A DNA stretch of 64,000 nt from Archivesica marissinica (Eukaryota > Mollusca > Bivalvia > Venerida > Vesicomyidae), in assembly GCA_014843695.1 (NCBI GenBank), contig CM026391.1, forward strand, positions 41,826,598-41,890,597, given 5' to 3'. Positions 63,761-64,000 of this stretch are shown piece by piece. The translations under genes and the position numbers were made by a program. The number at the start of each line of letters is the position of its first letter. Position 1 is the stretch's first letter. The notes under the pieces were generated by a model, which saw only the letters and a program-made list of their open reading frames with translations, was not told the DNA's origin and did not search any database.

Positions 63761-64000
63761 TTAGATACAATGTGGATGGAAGTGAGGAGATACAATGTGG
63801 ATGGAATGGAGGAGGTACAATGTGGATGGAAGGGAGGAGGTACAATGTGGACGTAAGGGAAGATATACAATGTGGATGGAAGGAGGAGGTACAATGTGGA
63901 TGGAAGTAAGGAGATACAATGTGGATGGAAGGGAGGAGGTACTATATGGATGGAAGGGAAGATATACAATGTGGATGGAAGTGAGGAGGTACAATGTGGA

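Larger units (their letters stand above)
50140..64000 (+). repeat. satellite 4: purine-rich 25-bp tandem repeat, 13.9 kb
   Basis: The unit is ATGGAAGGGAGGAGGTACAA followed by TGTGG (25 bp). From the span there are about 550 copies, running off the right end of the window. Common variants are GTGAGGAG for GGGAGGAG, GAGATAC for GAGGTAC, AGAAAC, GATATAC, GACGG for GATGG, and units shortened by 3-4 bases (AAGGAGG). Neither strand of the consensus contains a stop codon, so very long open frames arise, the longest about 9.6 kb on the minus strand with a Pro/Ser/His-rich 25-residue period. They are products of the repeat and not genes. Confidence 0.97.

Noticed and set aside
54204..63845. A minus-strand open frame of over 3000 codons, and many overlapping ones on both strands from 50097 to 63994
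   Set aside because: They are translations of the 25-bp satellite, open in several frames at once because the unit has no stop codon. No domain or codon bias distinguishes one frame.

Overview
The window reads as an animal genomic scaffold, most likely from a mollusc. This rests on tRNA-headed SINEs of a kind I associate with molluscs, on Ty3/Gypsy and BEL/Pao relics, and on very long satellite arrays. No host gene is recognisable. Two gaps interrupt it: N at 1-760, and exactly 1000 N at 33449-34448.

761-9430 is a compact, AT-rich, virus-like gene cluster, probably an endogenous copy. It holds the 3' end of an unknown gene with a basic tail, a deoxynucleoside kinase, a seven-knuckle CCHC protein, a protein-primed family B DNA polymerase, a NADAR-domain protein, three unknown small genes and two tandem RING-finger genes. 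The polymerase and kinase point to DNA replication and nucleotide supply. NADAR and RING suggest host manipulation through ADP-ribose chemistry and ubiquitin. The polymerase resembles those of Polinton/Maverick and adintovirus-like elements, but no capsid, integrase, protease or packaging ATPase is visible; they may lie in or beyond the upstream gap. The polymerase has four lesions, one RING copy has a stop codon and one unknown gene is frameshifted. The kinase, NADAR, CCHC and first RING frames are open.

9431-33448 is a 24-kb satellite of alternating 45- and 47-bp units with higher-order duplications. After the gap, 34449-39807 is a second, AT-rich satellite (49-bp unit with 42/43-bp variants and nested 15-bp subrepeats). 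It passes into eight exact-length 62-bp copies at 39808-40303 that share its core.

40304-50139 is dispersed, mostly unique host sequence with three SINEs, a decayed Ty3/Gypsy reverse transcriptase, a decayed BEL/Pao integrase and a small 25-bp minisatellite. 50140-64000 is a purine-rich 25-bp satellite running off the end of the window. Its lack of stop codons produces long spurious open frames on both strands.
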